64,000 nt of DNA from Halomonas alimentaria (GCF_009902005.1 NZ_WUTT01000001.1:1266541-1330540); one strand, 5' to 3'; shown: positions 31,283-42,503, counted from the first letter of the stretch. The notes: generated from the letters alone by a model not told the origin. Translations and numbers: made by a program.

Positions 31283-33421
31283 TCAGAAGGTGTAGCGGGC
31301 GGAGAGCCAGAGGCGGCGCCCCTCTTCGCTGTTGGCGTAGACGTTGCCGTATTCCGCACCGCCGTCGTAGGCGCGGTAATCGACGAAGTCCTTGTCAAAC
31401 AGGTTCTGGACGGTGGCGCTGACGGTGAAGGCGTCGGAGACCCGGTAGCTGCCGCCCAGATGGAACAGGGCGTAGGATTCGAAATCGCCCAGGTCGTCGT
31501 AGGAGGCGGCGCCGCGGACCCGCTCACGGTTGCGGTAGCGCTCGCTGCGGTATTCACCGGAGAGCCAGGTACTCAGCCGTTCGGTAGTCTGCCAGCGCAG
31601 GGTGCCGTTAACCGCATGCTCCGGGGTATCGGTCAGAGGCTCGCCCTGCTGCTCGCCACTCTTCTGTTCGCTGTCCGTGTAGGTGTAGTTGGCACTCAGG
31701 TTGACGCGCTCCGAGAGCTGGATCCGGGTGGAGAGCTCGATGCCCTGGGTCTCGGCTTCATCGATATTGATGTCCTGGGAGTAGGTGCCGTCCGGTATGC
31801 CCGGATCGCCGCTGATCGTGATATCCGGTCCGGCGGCGATCTTGTCGTCGAAGCGGTTGTGGAACAGCGTGGCACTGGCCATGAAGCCCTCACCGTTGTC
31901 GTACTGGGCGGCGAGCTCGCTGCTGGTGCTCTTCTCCGGCTGCAGGTCGGGGTTGCCGATGGTCAGGATGGTGCCCTGGCCGGTCACGCCGTTGACGCCA
32001 TCGTGCAGGTCATTGAGCGACGGCGTCTTGTAGCCGCGACTCACGCCGCCCTTCAGGGTCCAGTCGTCGCTGGCACTCCAGACCAGATAACCGCGCGGGC
32101 TGAACTGGCTGCCGAAGGCGTCGTGGTGGTCGTAGCGCCCGCCCAGGGTCAGCGCCCAGTCCTCGGCCAGCCACCACTCGTCCTCGGCGAACAGCGCCCA
32201 GGTGGTCTGCGAGAAGGCCTCGGTGGCCAGTCCGTCGGTCAGTTCGGAGTCCATCCACTGACCACCGATCGTGGCCATATGGTCGCCCAGGGGCATGGTG
32301 AACTTGCTGTCGAGGACGGTATTGGTGGTCTCGAGCTCGCGATCATCGCCGCCCACGATACCCGGGAAGCCTTCATAGGGCTGGCCCTGAGTGCCGGGGA
32401 TGGTGCGCCCAGTGGTCTCGGTGGTATTGCGCATCAGGCTCGATTCCAGGGTGCCGGAGGCGAAGCGCCCGGTATGCCCGATGGCGAGCTGGTTGCGCTC
32501 GAAGCGCAGCTCATCGCTGTAGCCGTTGGCCTCGCCCGGGGCGGGTTCGCAGCTGCGGGTGCGCCCGTCCAGAGTGCCCAACTGGCAGTCATCGTTGTTG
32601 AAGCGCTGGCGGCTGGTCTCGCCATCGAGCCACAGCTCGTGGTCTTCGTGCGGGGTCAGGGTGAGCTTGGCGCCCAGGCTGTAGATGTCGCCTTCTACGG
32701 GGCTCGGCCCGCGCTGGCTGACCGGGACCTCGGTACCGTCCGCCTCGGTATAGGTCAGGGTCGAGGCATCACGCTCATGGAAGCGGCCGCGTACCTGCAA
32801 CCCAAGGGTCTCCTCGACCAGCGGACCGCTGGCATAGAGGCTGGTCTCGCGGCTGTCGCCGTATTCATCATGCTCGTTGAGGGTGGTTTCGGCCTGCACC
32901 GAGCCGCTCCACTCCTTGCCTACCTTGCGGGTGATGATATTGATCACCCCGCCCATGGCGTCTGAGCCGTAGAGGGTCGACATCGGGCCGCGGATCACCT
33001 CGATGCGCTCGATGGACGAGACCGGCGGCATGAAGCTGGTCGCGGTTTCGCCGAAGCCGTTGGGCGTGACGCTGCCGGCGGTATTCTGGCGGCGGCCGTC
33101 GATCAGGATCAGGGTGTAGTCGCTGGGCATGCCACGGATGCTGATGTTGCGTCCGCCGGTCTTGCCCACCTGGCCGCCCACATCGACGCCTTCCACGTCG
33201 CGCAGGGCGTCGGCGATGCTGGTGACCCGCTTTTCCTCCAGCTCCTGGCGGCTGATCACCGAGATGCTGGCAGGGGCTTCGGCCATGGCCTGCTCGAAAC
33301 CGGCGGCGGTGACCACGATGTTGTCCAGCCGCTGGCTCTCCTGGGCCAGGGCGGGAAGGGCAGAGGCGGTGGCGGCCAGGGCCACGGCGCTGGCCAGAGC
33401 GTTGGGTGTGATGCGGTTCAT
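31283..33421 (-). CDS. TonB-dependent receptor, catecholate-siderophore/FepA-CirA type
   Basis: A 712-residue outer-membrane receptor. Signal peptide ends LPALAQ. The TonB box is DNIVVTAAG, and the plug domain includes ISIRGMPSDYTLILIDGRRQ and EVIRGPMSTLYGSDAMGGVI. A 22-strand barrel ends in the aromatic residue F (LWLSARYTF). It imports an iron-siderophore complex, probably catecholate by plug similarity, using TonB energy. A Fur-box-like site lies 14 bp upstream, so iron repression is likely. Confidence 0.92.
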   Translation of the reverse strand: MNRITPNALASAVALAATASALPALAQESQRLDNIVVTAAGFEQAMAEAPASISVISRQELEEKRVTSIADALRDVEGVDVGGQVGKTGGRNISIRGMPSDYTLILIDGRRQNTAGSVTPNGFGETATSFMPPVSSIERIEVIRGPMSTLYGSDAMGGVINIITRKVGKEWSGSVQAETTLNEHDEYGDSRETSLYASGPLVEETLGLQVRGRFHERDASTLTYTEADGTEVPVSQRGPSPVEGDIYSLGAKLTLTPHEDHELWLDGETSRQRFNNDDCQLGTLDGRTRSCEPAPGEANGYSDELRFERNQLAIGHTGRFASGTLESSLMRNTTETTGRTIPGTQGQPYEGFPGIVGGDDRELETTNTVLDSKFTMPLGDHMATIGGQWMDSELTDGLATEAFSQTTWALFAEDEWWLAEDWALTLGGRYDHHDAFGSQFSPRGYLVWSASDDWTLKGGVSRGYKTPSLNDLHDGVNGVTGQGTILTIGNPDLQPEKSTSSELAAQYDNGEGFMASATLFHNRFDDKIAAGPDITISGDPGIPDGTYSQDINIDEAETQGIELSTRIQLSERVNLSANYTYTDSEQKSGEQQGEPLTDTPEHAVNGTLRWQTTERLSTWLSGEYRSERYRNRERVRGAASYDDLGDFESYALFHLGGSYRVSDAFTVSATVQNLFDKDFVDYRAYDGGAEYGNVYANSEEGRRLWLSARYTF

Positions 33422-33435
33422 GTCAATCCTTGAAT

Positions 33436-33448
33436 GATATTGATTATC
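33436..33448. promoter_or_regulatory. Fur-box-like site before the first TonB receptor
   Basis: GATATT-G-ATTATC matches the 6-1-6 Fur core GATAAT-C-ATTATC except at one arm base and the centre. It lies in the gap shared by the leftward receptor and the rightward ABC exporter. Confidence 0.7.
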
Positions 33449-33621
33449 AAAGGCGCAAGGATTCTAGCCGACATTAAGAATCAAATGATAGTATTTCTCA
33501 CAAATTTGTTCGCTGCCTACCCCTGTGAAGCCAGTGTGCCACCTCGACCCAAGGGGCCGGGCACGCTGGAGCGAGGCGGTGTGCGTCGCTATCCTGCCCG
33601 GGTCAACCACAAGGACTCCCC

Positions 33622-35445
33622 ATGACCTCCACCCCGGCGACTCCCAACAGCTTCCAGGCGCTGGTGCGCCTGCTGCGCTACGCCCGCGGCTACCGTCGGC
33701 GCATCATCGCCGCCAGTGCCTGCTCGATCATCAACAAGCTCTTCGATATCGCGCCGGAGATCCTGATCGGTGTGGCCATCGATGTGGTGGTCAATCAGGA
33801 GGAGAGCTTCGTGGCTCGGGCGGGCTTCACCTCGGCTCAGGAGCAGATATTCGTTCTGGCGATCCTGACCTTCTTCATCTGGGCCGGCGAGTCGCTGTTC
33901 GAGTACCTCTACAAGATCCTGTGGCGCAACCTCGCCCAGCGCCTCCAGGCCGACATGCGCCTGGACACCTACGAGCACGCCCAGCGCCTGGACATGGCCT
34001 ACTTCGAGTCGAAGAGCTCCGGCCAGCTGGTGGCCACCATGAACGACGACGTCAACCAGCTGGAGCGCTTCCTCGACGGTGGTGCCAACTCGCTGATCCA
34101 GGTGGGGGTCACCGTGGTGGCGGTGGGTGCGGTGTTCTTCGTCATCTCGCCGCTGATTGCGCTGCTCGCCTTCACGCCGATCCCGCTGATCATCTGGGGT
34201 GCCTTCTACTTCCAGCGCAAGGCGGGGCCGCTCTACGCCGACGTGCGCGAGAAGGTGGGTGACCTGGCCAGTCGGCTGGCCAACAACCTGGCCGGTATCG
34301 CCACCATCAAGAGCTTTACCAGCGAGGCCCGCGAGGCCGAACGCCTGCACCGGGTCAGCGAGGCCTATGTGGAGGCCAACCGCCGGGCCATCCGGGTGAG
34401 CTCTGCCTTCATCCCGGTGATCCGCATGGCGATCCTGGCCGGTTTCCTGGCCACCTTTACCGTGGGCGGGATGCTGGCGCTGAAGGGCGAACTCAACGTG
34501 GGTGCCTACGGCGTGCTGGTGTTCCTCACGCAGCGCCTGCTCTGGCCGCTGACGGGCCTGGCCGAGGTGATTGACCTCTTCGAGCGCGCCATGGCCAGCA
34601 CCCGACGCATCCTCGATCTGCTGGCGGAGCCGATCAAGGTGCGTGATAACGCCGGCGTGCCGCTGGCCGAGCCGCTGCGGGGTGAGGTGAGCTTCGAGAG
34701 CGTGAGCTTTCGCTATGCGGCGAGCGAAGTGGGCGTGGAGAACGTCAGCCTGGAGGTGCCGGCCGGCCACACCCTGGCCCTGGTGGGCGCCACCGGCTCC
34801 GGCAAGTCGACCCTGATCAAGCTGCTGCTGCGCTTCTACGACCCCGGCGCCGGGCGGGTGCTGATCGACGGCCAGCCCATCGGTGAGGTGAGCCTCGCCT
34901 CCCTGCGCGGCGCCATCGGCCTGGTCAGCCAGGACGTCTACCTGTTCGAGGGCAGCGTGCGTGACAATATCGCCTACGGGAAACCGGACGCCGCGGAGGA
35001 CGCCATCGTCGAGGCGGCCAGGACCGCCGAGGCGTGGGAGTTCATCCAGGCGCTGCCCCGGGGGCTCGACACCTCGGTGGGCGAGCGCGGCGTGCGCCTC
35101 TCCGGTGGCCAGCGCCAGCGCCTCTCGTTGGCCCGGGCGCTGCTCAAGGACCCGCCCATCCTGGTGCTGGACGAGGCCACCAGCGCCGTGGACAACGAGA
35201 CCGAGGCTGCTATCCAGCGCTCGCTGCGCCGCATCGGTCACGGTCGCACCGTGATCATGATCGCCCACCGCCTCTCCACCATCGTCCACGCCGACGAGAT
35301 CGTGGTGATCGAGGGCGGGCGGGTCACCGAACGCGGCACCCACCAGAGCCTGCTCGAGGCCGACGGGCGCTACGCCGCCCAGTGGCGGGTGCAGACCGGG
35401 GCGCTGCTGGCAGATGGCATCGAGGGGCAGGCACCGAATGCGTGA
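33622..35445 (+). CDS. ABC transporter, fused membrane and ATPase domains (exporter type)
   Basis: A 607-residue half-transporter that would act as a dimer. Six helices (about 1-330) precede an ATPase with Walker [17 protein letters not shown], signature [15 protein letters not shown], Walker [13 protein letters not shown] and H-loop IAHRLS. It is divergent from the TonB receptor across a Fur-like site, so it may act in iron or siderophore handling (inference). Its last codons overlap the next gene. Confidence 0.9.
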   Translation: MTSTPATPNSFQALVRLLRYARGYRRRIIAASACSIINKLFDIAPEILIGVAIDVVVNQEESFVARAGFTSAQEQIFVLAILTFFIWAGESLFEYLYKILWRNLAQRLQADMRLDTYEHAQRLDMAYFESKSSGQLVATMNDDVNQLERFLDGGANSLIQVGVTVVAVGAVFFVISPLIALLAFTPIPLIIWGAFYFQRKAGPLYADVREKVGDLASRLANNLAGIATIKSFTSEAREAERLHRVSEAYVEANRRAIRVSSAFIPVIRMAILAGFLATFTVGGMLALKGELNVGAYGVLVFLTQRLLWPLTGLAEVIDLFERAMASTRRILDLLAEPIKVRDNAGVPLAEPLRGEVSFESVSFRYAASEVGVENVSLEVPAGHTLALVGATGSGKSTLIKLLLRFYDPGAGRVLIDGQPIGEVSLASLRGAIGLVSQDVYLFEGSVRDNIAYGKPDAAEDAIVEAARTAEAWEFIQALPRGLDTSVGERGVRLSGGQRQRLSLARALLKDPPILVLDEATSAVDNETEAAIQRSLRRIGHGRTVIMIAHRLSTIVHADEIVVIEGGRVTERGTHQSLLEADGRYAAQWRVQTGALLADGIEGQAPNA

Positions 35446-36394
35446 GGCGCTGGAACGCCACCAGGTTTGGCTCTATCTGGCGGCGATCCTGATCGGGCTG
35501 GGCCTGGGGTTCTTGCGTCCCGCTACCGCCGCCGGCCTGGAGCGCACACTCTGGCCGTTGCTCGCCGTGCTGCTCTACGCCACCTTCACCCAGGTGCCAC
35601 TGAGTCGGTTGGGCCTGGCCTTGAAGGATTGGCGCTTCGCCACGGCACTGGTACTCGGCAACTTCCTGCTCATGCCGCTGATCGTCGGCAGCCTGGTGGT
35701 GGCGCTGCCGCTGGCGCCTGCCGTAAAGCTCGGCGTGCTGCTGGTGCTGCTGGTGCCCTGCACCGACTGGTTTATCAGCTTCACCCATCTGGGCAAGGGG
35801 GATGCGGCCCGGGCCATCGCCGCCACACCCCTGCTGCTGCTGGTACAGCTGGTGGCCCTGCCGGCCTATCTCTGGCTCTTTCTGGGCACGGAGTGGGCCC
35901 GGGTCGCCATCGGCGGGCCGCTGCTCGCCGCCTTCGTCGGGCTGATCCTCGCCCCGCTGGCGGCGGCCTGGCTGACCGAGCGCCTGGCCAGACGCCATGC
36001 CGCCGTCCGCCGCCTGGTGGCGGGCCTGGGCTGGCTGCCCGTGCCGCTGCTCGCCGCGGTGCTGCTACTGGTAGCGGCGACCCAGGTTGCCGGCATGGAA
36101 GGGGTGAGCGGGGTGTTGCTGCAGGTGCTGCCGCTCTTCGTCGGCTACCTGGCGCTGGCGGCACTGCTGGGGCTGACGCTGGGGCGGCTCTTCGGGCTTT
36201 CGCCGCCGGCGGCCAGGACCCTGACCTTCAGTCTCGGCACCCGCAACTCCTTCGTGGTGCTGCCCATTGCCCTGGCGCTGCCACAGGGCTGGCAGGCCGC
36301 GGTGGTGGTTGTCGTCTTCCAGTCGCTGGTGGAACTCTTCGGCATGCTGGCCTTCCTGCGCTTCGTGCCGGGCCGGCTGATTCCCGACCGTTAG
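35438..36394 (+). CDS. ACR3/bile-acid-sodium-symporter-like permease
   Basis: A 318-residue membrane protein with about ten helices. Start ATG 35438 overlaps the ABC gene end by 8 bp. A conserved-looking Cys-Thr pair sits in [17 protein letters not shown], at the place where ACR3 arsenite carriers have their key cysteine, and [13 protein letters not shown] resembles the second crossover helix of the BASS/ACR3 fold. No arsR or arsC is nearby, so arsenite efflux is not supported by context. Translational coupling to the ABC exporter suggests a joint task. Confidence 0.75.
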   Translation: MREALERHQVWLYLAAILIGLGLGFLRPATAAGLERTLWPLLAVLLYATFTQVPLSRLGLALKDWRFATALVLGNFLLMPLIVGSLVVALPLAPAVKLGVLLVLLVPCTDWFISFTHLGKGDAARAIAATPLLLLVQLVALPAYLWLFLGTEWARVAIGGPLLAAFVGLILAPLAAAWLTERLARRHAAVRRLVAGLGWLPVPLLAAVLLLVAATQVAGMEGVSGVLLQVLPLFVGYLALAALLGLTLGRLFGLSPPAARTLTFSLGTRNSFVVLPIALALPQGWQAAVVVVVFQSLVELFGMLAFLRFVPGRLIPDR

Positions 36395-36475
36395 GTCGGC
36401 GGTAGCGGCGGGGATGGTCGCTGTGAAGGAGGGCGCCTTGCCGTCATGCCCGGCGTCGAGTGGCGAGCGTCGCGG

Positions 36476-38452
36476 TCACCGGCGCCGCAGGCCCCACATG
36501 AAGTAGGCGCCGCCCAGCAGCGAGGCCACCAGGCCGGCGGGGATCTCCGCGGGGAACAGCAGCTGGCGGCCCAGCCAGTCCGCCAGCACCATCAGCAGGG
36601 CGCCGATCAGCGTGGCCCCCAGCAGGTGGGCGCGGGCCCGGGAGAAGCCCGCCAGCCGGGCCATATGGGGGGCCAGCAGGCCGACGAAGGAGAGCGGGCC
36701 CACCACCAGGGTGGCGCAGGCGGTCAGCAGCGCGACCAGCAGCAGCAACGCCAGCCGGGCCCGCGCGACCCTGACTCCCAGGGCCGCGGCCGTGGCCGCC
36801 CCCAGCGGCAGGATATCCAGCCAGCGGGCGAAGGGGCGTGCCGCCAGGGCCAGCGCCACGGCGAGGCCCGCCACCACTGTCGCGCTGACGGGGTCGACGT
36901 AGTAGGTGGAGCCCGAGAGCCAGGCGATCACCTGCTGGCCGCGTGGGTCGCCGCCGGCCAGCACGATGGCACGCACGGCGTCGAACAGCGCGGTGATCGC
37001 CACGCCACTGAGCAGCAGCCGTTCGGGCATGAAGCCGCTGCGCCGGTTGAGCACGACCAGCACGGCGAGGCTTGCCAGCGCCCCCAGGGTGCCGGCGGCG
37101 ACCAGGACCAGGTTGTCGGGGGCGGGCAGCAGGAAGAGCGCCGCGATCAGGGCGATGGCGCTGCCTCCGCTGATGCCGAGCACCTCGGGGCTGGCCATGG
37201 GATTGGCGGTGAGGCGCTGGATCAGGGTGCCGGCGACCGCCAGCATCACCCCGCTGGCCGCGGCCGCCAGCAGCCGCGGCCAGCGCCACTCAAGCACCGC
37301 CTCCTCAACAGTGGCGAACCAGCCGTCGGCCGCCTGGCCCACCAGCAGGGCGAGCAGCAGGGCGACGACAAGGCCCAGGGCCAGTCCCGCGGCCAGGCGT
37401 CCGGGGGCGGGGTGGCGCGGGGCCAGGGCCGTGGCGTTGGCGGGCGGGCGGCCGGCTTCCAGGCGCAGCCGGGGGATCAGCCACAGCAGCAGCGGCGCCC
37501 CCAGGGCGGCCGTGGTGGCCCCGGTGGGAAGCAGGGTGGGCAGGCTGCCGGCGAAGCGCTGCAGCAGCAGATCGGTGGTGGCCAGCAGCAGGGCGCCGAG
37601 CAGCGTCGACCAGACGAGCCGCGCTCCCAGGCGGCGCGCCCCGGCCAGGCGCACGATATTGGGCGCGGCCAGGCCGATGAAGCCGACCACCCCCACCACG
37701 CTGACCACGCAGCCGGTGAGGAAGACCGCCAGCCCCAGCCCCGCCAGGCGCAGGTGCTTCAGCGAGACGCCGAGGCTCCTGGCGCTGGCGTCGTCGAGCT
37801 CGAGCACCGTCAGCGGCCGCAGCAGCAGCCAGGCCGCCAGGGCGCCCAGCAGCAGCCGCGGGGCCAGGAAGGCGGCGTCATGCCAGCCGTTCTGGGAAAG
37901 CGACCCCGCGCCCCAGATCAGCAGCCCCTTGAGGATCTCCTGGTGGAAGAGCAACAGCACCATGCCCAGCGCCCCGGCGTAGAGGTTGACCACTAGGCCG
38001 GCGAGGACCACCACCGCGGGGGAGAGGCCGCGGCGCCAGGTCAGGGCGAAGACCAGCGCCATGGCACCGGCGCCGCCGGCCAGGGCCACCCATTCACGCC
38101 CGACCAGTAGCAGGCCGGGGGCGAGCAGGGTGGCGGCCATCAGCGCCAGGTTGGCGCCGCTGGCCACCCCCAGGGTGGTGGGGGCGGCCAGCGGATTGCG
38201 CAGCACCTGCTGCATCAGCACCCCGGCCAGGGCCAGCCCGCCGCCGGCCAGCAGCGCCATGGCCAGGCGCGGCCACCAGCTGTAGTGGCGCACCAGCGCT
38301 TCGGCGCTTGCCGGCGTCACGGTGGTCAGCGCGCGCAGGCCATCGAACAGCCCCTCCTCGGCGAGCGACCCCAGCACCAGGGCCATCAGCGCCAGGCCCG
38401 GCAGCAGGCAGACGAGGGCAGGGGCGTGGCGGCGGGCGGCCTCAGTCGTCAT
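36476..38452 (-). CDS. fhuB: Iron(III)-hydroxamate ABC permease, duplicated
   Basis: A 658-residue inner-membrane protein with two consecutive FecCD-type halves. Each half carries the pattern seen in [20 protein letters not shown] and [20 protein letters not shown], and a GxxxFIGLxxPHxxR-type loop ([28 protein letters not shown]). It imports hydroxamate siderophore-iron with FhuC and FhuD. It overlaps fhuD by 11 bp and is third in fhuC-fhuD-fhuB. Confidence 0.95.
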   Translation of the reverse strand: MTTEAARRHAPALVCLLPGLALMALVLGSLAEEGLFDGLRALTTVTPASAEALVRHYSWWPRLAMALLAGGGLALAGVLMQQVLRNPLAAPTTLGVASGANLALMAATLLAPGLLLVGREWVALAGGAGAMALVFALTWRRGLSPAVVVLAGLVVNLYAGALGMVLLLFHQEILKGLLIWGAGSLSQNGWHDAAFLAPRLLLGALAAWLLLRPLTVLELDDASARSLGVSLKHLRLAGLGLAVFLTGCVVSVVGVVGFIGLAAPNIVRLAGARRLGARLVWSTLLGALLLATTDLLLQRFAGSLPTLLPTGATTAALGAPLLLWLIPRLRLEAGRPPANATALAPRHPAPGRLAAGLALGLVVALLLALLVGQAADGWFATVEEAVLEWRWPRLLAAAASGVMLAVAGTLIQRLTANPMASPEVLGISGGSAIALIAALFLLPAPDNLVLVAAGTLGALASLAVLVVLNRRSGFMPERLLLSGVAITALFDAVRAIVLAGGDPRGQQVIAWLSGSTYYVDPVSATVVAGLAVALALAARPFARWLDILPLGAATAAALGVRVARARLALLLLVALLTACATLVVGPLSFVGLLAPHMARLAGFSRARAHLLGATLIGALLMVLADWLGRQLLFPAEIPAGLVASLLGGAYFMWGLRRR

Positions 38453-39323
38453 GGGGTGCCTCCTCCAGGGCGGCGACCAGGTGCTCGGCGAAGCGCTGCG
38501 CCGAGGGCAGGGCGCCGAAGCTCCATACCGGGGGCAGGGTGATCAGGGATTCGTTGCGCACGCTGGGCTGCTGCTGCCAGAGGCCGCTGTCGGCAAGCGC
38601 CGCCTCGACGCCCACCGGGTAGGGTTCGACCACCACCAGCCGAGCCTCCAGGCCGGCCAGCTGCTCCAGGCCCACCAGCGAGAAGCCCCAGGCGTTGGTC
38701 TCGCCGCGCCAGGCATTCTCCAGCCCCAGGCGGGCCATCACGGCCTGGTAGAGGCCGCCCGCGCCGAACACCCGGACGTGGCGCTCGTCCATGAACTGCA
38801 CCACCAGCAGCGGCGGCACCCGCGCGGGTAGCCGTTGCCGCTGGGCCGCGAGGCGAGTCTCCGTCTCGGCGATCAGCCGCTCGGCGGCCGCCTGCCGGTT
38901 GGCCAGGCGACCGACCTTACGGGTCAGCTCAAGCAGCTGGGGCCAGGTCTCGCGGCCCGGGGAGTAGAGCGGCAGGGTCGTGACCGGGGCGATGCGCGAC
39001 AGCCGCGGCGCCAGGTTGGCGAACATCGGCGAGATCAGGATGCGCTCGGGCGCGAGGCTCGCCAGTAGCTCCAGATTGGGCTGGCTGCGCAGGCCGAGAT
39101 CGACGGTGGCAGCAGGCAGGCGCGGCGTGCCGACCCAGGCCTGGTAGGCGTCGACCTGAGCGACGCCGGCCGGCGTGGCGCCCAGTGCCACCAGGGTCTC
39201 GGCCAGGGTCCAGTCGAGGGTGGCCATGGCCGGCTGGGCCTGGGCGCGAGGCATCGGCGCCAGTGCCAGGGCCAGCAGCACAGGCACGAGTCCGCGGAGC
39301 AGCCGGGCGGGCACGTCAGGCAT
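38442..39323 (-). CDS. fhuD: Iron(III)-hydroxamate binding protein
   Basis: A 293-residue periplasmic protein. The signal peptide has the core [13 protein letters not shown] and cleavage after AQAQ. The class III binding fold has [21 protein letters not shown] at the start and [20 protein letters not shown] in the second lobe. It delivers ferric hydroxamates to FhuB. It overlaps fhuC by 8 bp and fhuB by 11 bp. Confidence 0.93.
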   Translation of the reverse strand: MPDVPARLLRGLVPVLLALALAPMPRAQAQPAMATLDWTLAETLVALGATPAGVAQVDAYQAWVGTPRLPAATVDLGLRSQPNLELLASLAPERILISPMFANLAPRLSRIAPVTTLPLYSPGRETWPQLLELTRKVGRLANRQAAAERLIAETETRLAAQRQRLPARVPPLLVVQFMDERHVRVFGAGGLYQAVMARLGLENAWRGETNAWGFSLVGLEQLAGLEARLVVVEPYPVGVEAALADSGLWQQQPSVRNESLITLPPVWSFGALPSAQRFAEHLVAALEEAPHDD

Positions 39324-40086
39324 GGACCAGGGCGACGGGATGGTGGCCGGCGGGATGCGCCATCACCCGCATGGGGATGCCGTAGATCGCCTCCAGGGTG
39401 GCCTCGTCCATCAGCTCGGCCGGGGTGCCCCGGGTCAGCACGCGCCCGCCATGCAGGGCGACCAGGTGGTCGCAGTAGCGCGCCGCCATGTTGACGTCGT
39501 GCAGCACGATCACCACGCCGAGCCCCAGCGTCTGACTGAGCCGGCGGATCAGCGCCAGCACCTCCACCTGGTGGGCGATGTCCAGCGCGGCGAGGGGCTC
39601 GTCGAGGAGCAGGAAATCGCTGCCCTGGGCCAGCAGCATGGCCAGCCAGACGCGCTGGCGTTCGCCGCCGGAGAGGGTGTCGACCAGGCGGTCGGCGAAG
39701 GCCTCGGTGTGGGTGGCGGCGATGGCGCGGTCGATGGCCGCCTCGTCCTCGCGGGTGTGCCGGCCCAGCAGGCCGCGCCAGGGGTAACGGCCCATGGCCA
39801 CCAGCTCGCGGCCGAGCAGGTTCTCGGTAGCGGGCAGCTGCTGGGGCAGGTAGGCCACCCGGCGGGCGAACTCGCGCTGGCCCCAGCGGGAGAGGGGCCG
39901 GCCGGCGAAGTGCAGCTCGCCCTGGCTCACCGGCTGCTGACGAGCCAGCAGCTTGAGCAGGGTCGACTTGCCCGAGCCATTGTGACCGATCAGGCCATGC
40001 ACCCGGCCGCCCTCGAGAGTGAGGTCGGTGGCGGCAAGCAGCGGCCGGTCGGCGATGGCGAAACCGGCTCCGCGCAGTTCGAACAT
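39316..40086 (-). CDS. fhuC: Iron(III)-hydroxamate ABC ATPase
   Basis: A 256-residue ATPase. Walker A GHNGSGKSTLLKLLAR, Q-loop YLPQQ, signature LSGGERQRVWLAMLLAQ, Walker B FLLLDEPLAALD and H-loop LHDVN are intact. It is first gene of fhuCDB. The 194-bp gap to the divergent receptor gene holds two Fur-box-like sites, so the transporter and receptor are probably co-repressed by iron. Confidence 0.95.
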   Translation of the reverse strand: MFELRGAGFAIADRPLLAATDLTLEGGRVHGLIGHNGSGKSTLLKLLARQQPVSQGELHFAGRPLSRWGQREFARRVAYLPQQLPATENLLGRELVAMGRYPWRGLLGRHTREDEAAIDRAIAATHTEAFADRLVDTLSGGERQRVWLAMLLAQGSDFLLLDEPLAALDIAHQVEVLALIRRLSQTLGLGVVIVLHDVNMAARYCDHLVALHGGRVLTRGTPAELMDEATLEAIYGIPMRVMAHPAGHHPVALVHA

Positions 40087-40148
40087 GCAGGACGCTCCTT
40101 CGGCGGGCCCCGGACGGGGCGGGCGATGGGCGCTACCTTACCCGTGTT

Positions 40149-40161
40149 GAAAATGCGTATC
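40149..40161. promoter_or_regulatory. Fur-box-like site upstream of fhuC
   Basis: Read on the minus strand, GATACG-C-ATTTTC agrees with the Fur core at 10 of 13 positions. It is 63 bp before fhuC. Confidence 0.55.
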
Positions 40162-40217
40162 AATAAGGTCCTGGCCATGAGCACCACTATAGATGAGAAA
40201 AATTCCTACTTGTTTGC

Positions 40218-40236
40218 ATAAATGATAGTGATTACC
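40218..40236. promoter_or_regulatory. Fur-box-like site upstream of the hydroxamate receptor
   Basis: The 19-mer ATAAATGATAGTGATTACC contains GATAGT-G-ATTACC, close to GATAAT-C-ATTATC. It is 45 bp before the receptor start. Confidence 0.65.
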
Positions 40237-40280
40237 ATGCGCGTTCAATTCGCACACAAGAACCCAAGGCTTGCTCACCC

Positions 40281-42476
40281 ATGTTCCAGACTGCCGCCCA
40301 CCCGTTCGGGATCGACCCCCTGGCCCAGGCCGTTCGCCGGGCCCTTGGCCTGGCCACCGCCGGTGCCTTCCTGTTCTGCTCGCCTTCCCTGCTGGCCCAG
40401 GAAACCGAACCCGCCGAGGCACTCGAGACACTGACCGTCGAGGCCGAGGCCCTGTCGGTCATCACCGAGGGCACGGAGCGTTACCGGGTGCCGCTCACCA
40501 GCACCGCGACCCGGCTCGACCTGACGCCCCGCGAGACGCCTCAGTCCGTGTCGACCGTGACCCGGGCCCAGATCGACGACTTCAACCTGGACACCACCAA
40601 CGACATCCTGGAGAGCACGCCCGGGGTCACGGTGGAGCGCCTGGAGACGGACCGCACCTACTACACGGCGCGGGGCTTCGAGATCTCCAACTTCCAGGTC
40701 GACGGGGTGCGCGTGCCGATGCCCTACAACAACGTGCATGGCGACATGGACACCGCTATCTACGACCGGGTGGAGGTGGTGCGCGGCGCCACCGGGCTGA
40801 TGTCCGGCTCGGGTAATCCGGCGGCGACGGTCAACTTCGTGCGCAAGCGACCCACCTATGTGCCCCAGGCCTCGGTGTCGGCGAGCGTCGGCTCCTGGGA
40901 CCAGCGGCGCCTGGAGGCCGATGTGGCCGGGCCCCTGGACGATGCGGGGCGCATTCGCGGGCGCCTGGTGGCGGCCGGGATGCAGAGCGACTCCTTCCTC
41001 GACCGGCTGAGCCGCGAGCGGGGGCTGCTCTATGGCGTGCTGGAGGCCGATGTCAGCGACAGCACCCTGGTGACCCTCGGCCACACCTGGCAGCAGAACG
41101 ACACCGACGGCAACATGTGGGGCTCGCTGCCGCTCTATGACCCCGCCGGCAACCCCACCGACTATGACGTGGAGACCTCCTCGGCACCCGACTGGTCCTA
41201 CTGGGACGTGGAGACCCACCGCAGCTTCCTCGAGGTGCAGCAGGCCCTCGGTGATCGCTGGTCGCTGAAGGGGACGCTCACCCACCTGGACATGCTCTCC
41301 GATACCCAGCTGTTGTATATCTACGGGTCGCCCGATGCCACGACGGGGCGCATCGCCGAGGAGCAGCTGACCCTCAGCCAGTATGACCGCCACCTGGAGC
41401 AGTGGGTGGCCGACCTGCATGCCAAAGGTGACATCGAGGCCTTCGGGCGCAGCCATCAGCTGGTTCTGGGCACGGATTGGAGCCAGAGCCGCAACCAGCA
41501 GGAGTCTCGCTATCCCACGGCGGACTTCGACGCGGGCGGGCAGGGGCTCCCGCCGCTGGACGACTGGAAAGGCCGCTACCCCGAGCCCGACGCCTGGGTG
41601 GCCTTCCCCGGCACCGACGGCGATGCCACGGTCAAGGAGCGCAGCCTCTATGGCGCGGCCAAGCTGGACCTCGCCGAGCGCTGGACCGCGGTGGCGGGTG
41701 CCCGGCTGAGCTGGGCCGACACCACCGGCGAGCAGTACGGGGTCTCCCAGGCGAGCGACCACGACCGGGTGCTGACGCCCTATGCCGGCCTGATCTACGA
41801 CGTCACCGACCGGGCGTCCCTCTACGCCAGCTATACCGAGATCTTCCAGCCCCAGACCGCCATCGACCGCAACGGCGACTACCTCGATCCCGTCGACGGG
41901 GTGAGCCAGGAGGTCGGGCTCAAGGCCGATCTGTTCGACGGCGGCGCCGATGCCTCGCTGGCGCTGTTCCGCACCGAGCAGGACAACGTCGCCCAGCCGG
42001 CGGGCACCCGGCCGGATGGCACCGCCTTCTATACGGGCGGGGACGGCATCACCAGCGAAGGGGTGGAGGCGACGCTCGCCGGCGAGCTGGCCCCGGGCTG
42101 GCAGGCCAGCGTCGGCTATACCTACCTGGAGGTCGAGGACGTCGAGGGCGACGCCACCAACACCTACATCCCGCGCCACCTGGTGCGCGCCACCACCAGC
42201 TATCGGCCGGCATCCTTGGATGCCCTCAAGGTGGGGGCACGGCTGCGCTGGCAGGATGAGATCGAGCGTGGGCGTGACCTCGCCGACGGCAAGAGCCGCC
42301 AGGGAGCCTATGCCTTGGTCGACCTGATGGCGAGCTACGACTTCAGCGACAGCCTGACCGGCTCGCTGAACGTCAACAACGTCAGCGACGAGGAGTACCT
42401 GACCAGCCTCAAGTGGGACCAGGCCTTCCACGGCGCACCGCGTCACGTCATGGCCAACCTGACCTGGCGCTACTGA
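40281..42476 (+). CDS. TonB-dependent ferric-siderophore receptor, FhuE/FpvA type
   Basis: A 731-residue outer-membrane receptor. Signal peptide ends SPSLLAQ. The TonB box region ETLTVEAE is followed by a plug domain with the siderophore-receptor pattern RETPQSVSTVTRAQIDD and VEVVRGATGLMSGSGNPAA. The barrel ends in NLTWRY, with a terminal aromatic residue. It should import ferric hydroxamates (coprogen, ferrioxamine or ferrichrome-like) for the divergent fhuCDB transporter. The upstream region has two Fur-like sites. Confidence 0.93.
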   Translation: MFQTAAHPFGIDPLAQAVRRALGLATAGAFLFCSPSLLAQETEPAEALETLTVEAEALSVITEGTERYRVPLTSTATRLDLTPRETPQSVSTVTRAQIDDFNLDTTNDILESTPGVTVERLETDRTYYTARGFEISNFQVDGVRVPMPYNNVHGDMDTAIYDRVEVVRGATGLMSGSGNPAATVNFVRKRPTYVPQASVSASVGSWDQRRLEADVAGPLDDAGRIRGRLVAAGMQSDSFLDRLSRERGLLYGVLEADVSDSTLVTLGHTWQQNDTDGNMWGSLPLYDPAGNPTDYDVETSSAPDWSYWDVETHRSFLEVQQALGDRWSLKGTLTHLDMLSDTQLLYIYGSPDATTGRIAEEQLTLSQYDRHLEQWVADLHAKGDIEAFGRSHQLVLGTDWSQSRNQQESRYPTADFDAGGQGLPPLDDWKGRYPEPDAWVAFPGTDGDATVKERSLYGAAKLDLAERWTAVAGARLSWADTTGEQYGVSQASDHDRVLTPYAGLIYDVTDRASLYASYTEIFQPQTAIDRNGDYLDPVDGVSQEVGLKADLFDGGADASLALFRTEQDNVAQPAGTRPDGTAFYTGGDGITSEGVEATLAGELAPGWQASVGYTYLEVEDVEGDATNTYIPRHLVRATTSYRPASLDALKVGARLRWQDEIERGRDLADGKSRQGAYALVDLMASYDFSDSLTGSLNVNNVSDEEYLTSLKWDQAFHGAPRHVMANLTWRY

Positions 42477-42503
42477 TCCTTATTCGTCGTAAACGGCATG
42501 CCA

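Noticed and set aside
30244..31557. N-terminal extension of the sugar dehydrogenase to an 832-residue protein
   Set aside because: The extra part is out of frame over the AEC and TonB genes. A strong ribosome site and signal peptide mark the start at 30243.
35438..36394. Arsenite efflux gene (acr3) as a firm call
   Set aside because: The fold and Cys-Thr motif are suggestive, but no arsR, arsC or other arsenic gene is near and the locus is iron-linked. It is kept as ACR3/BASS-like only.
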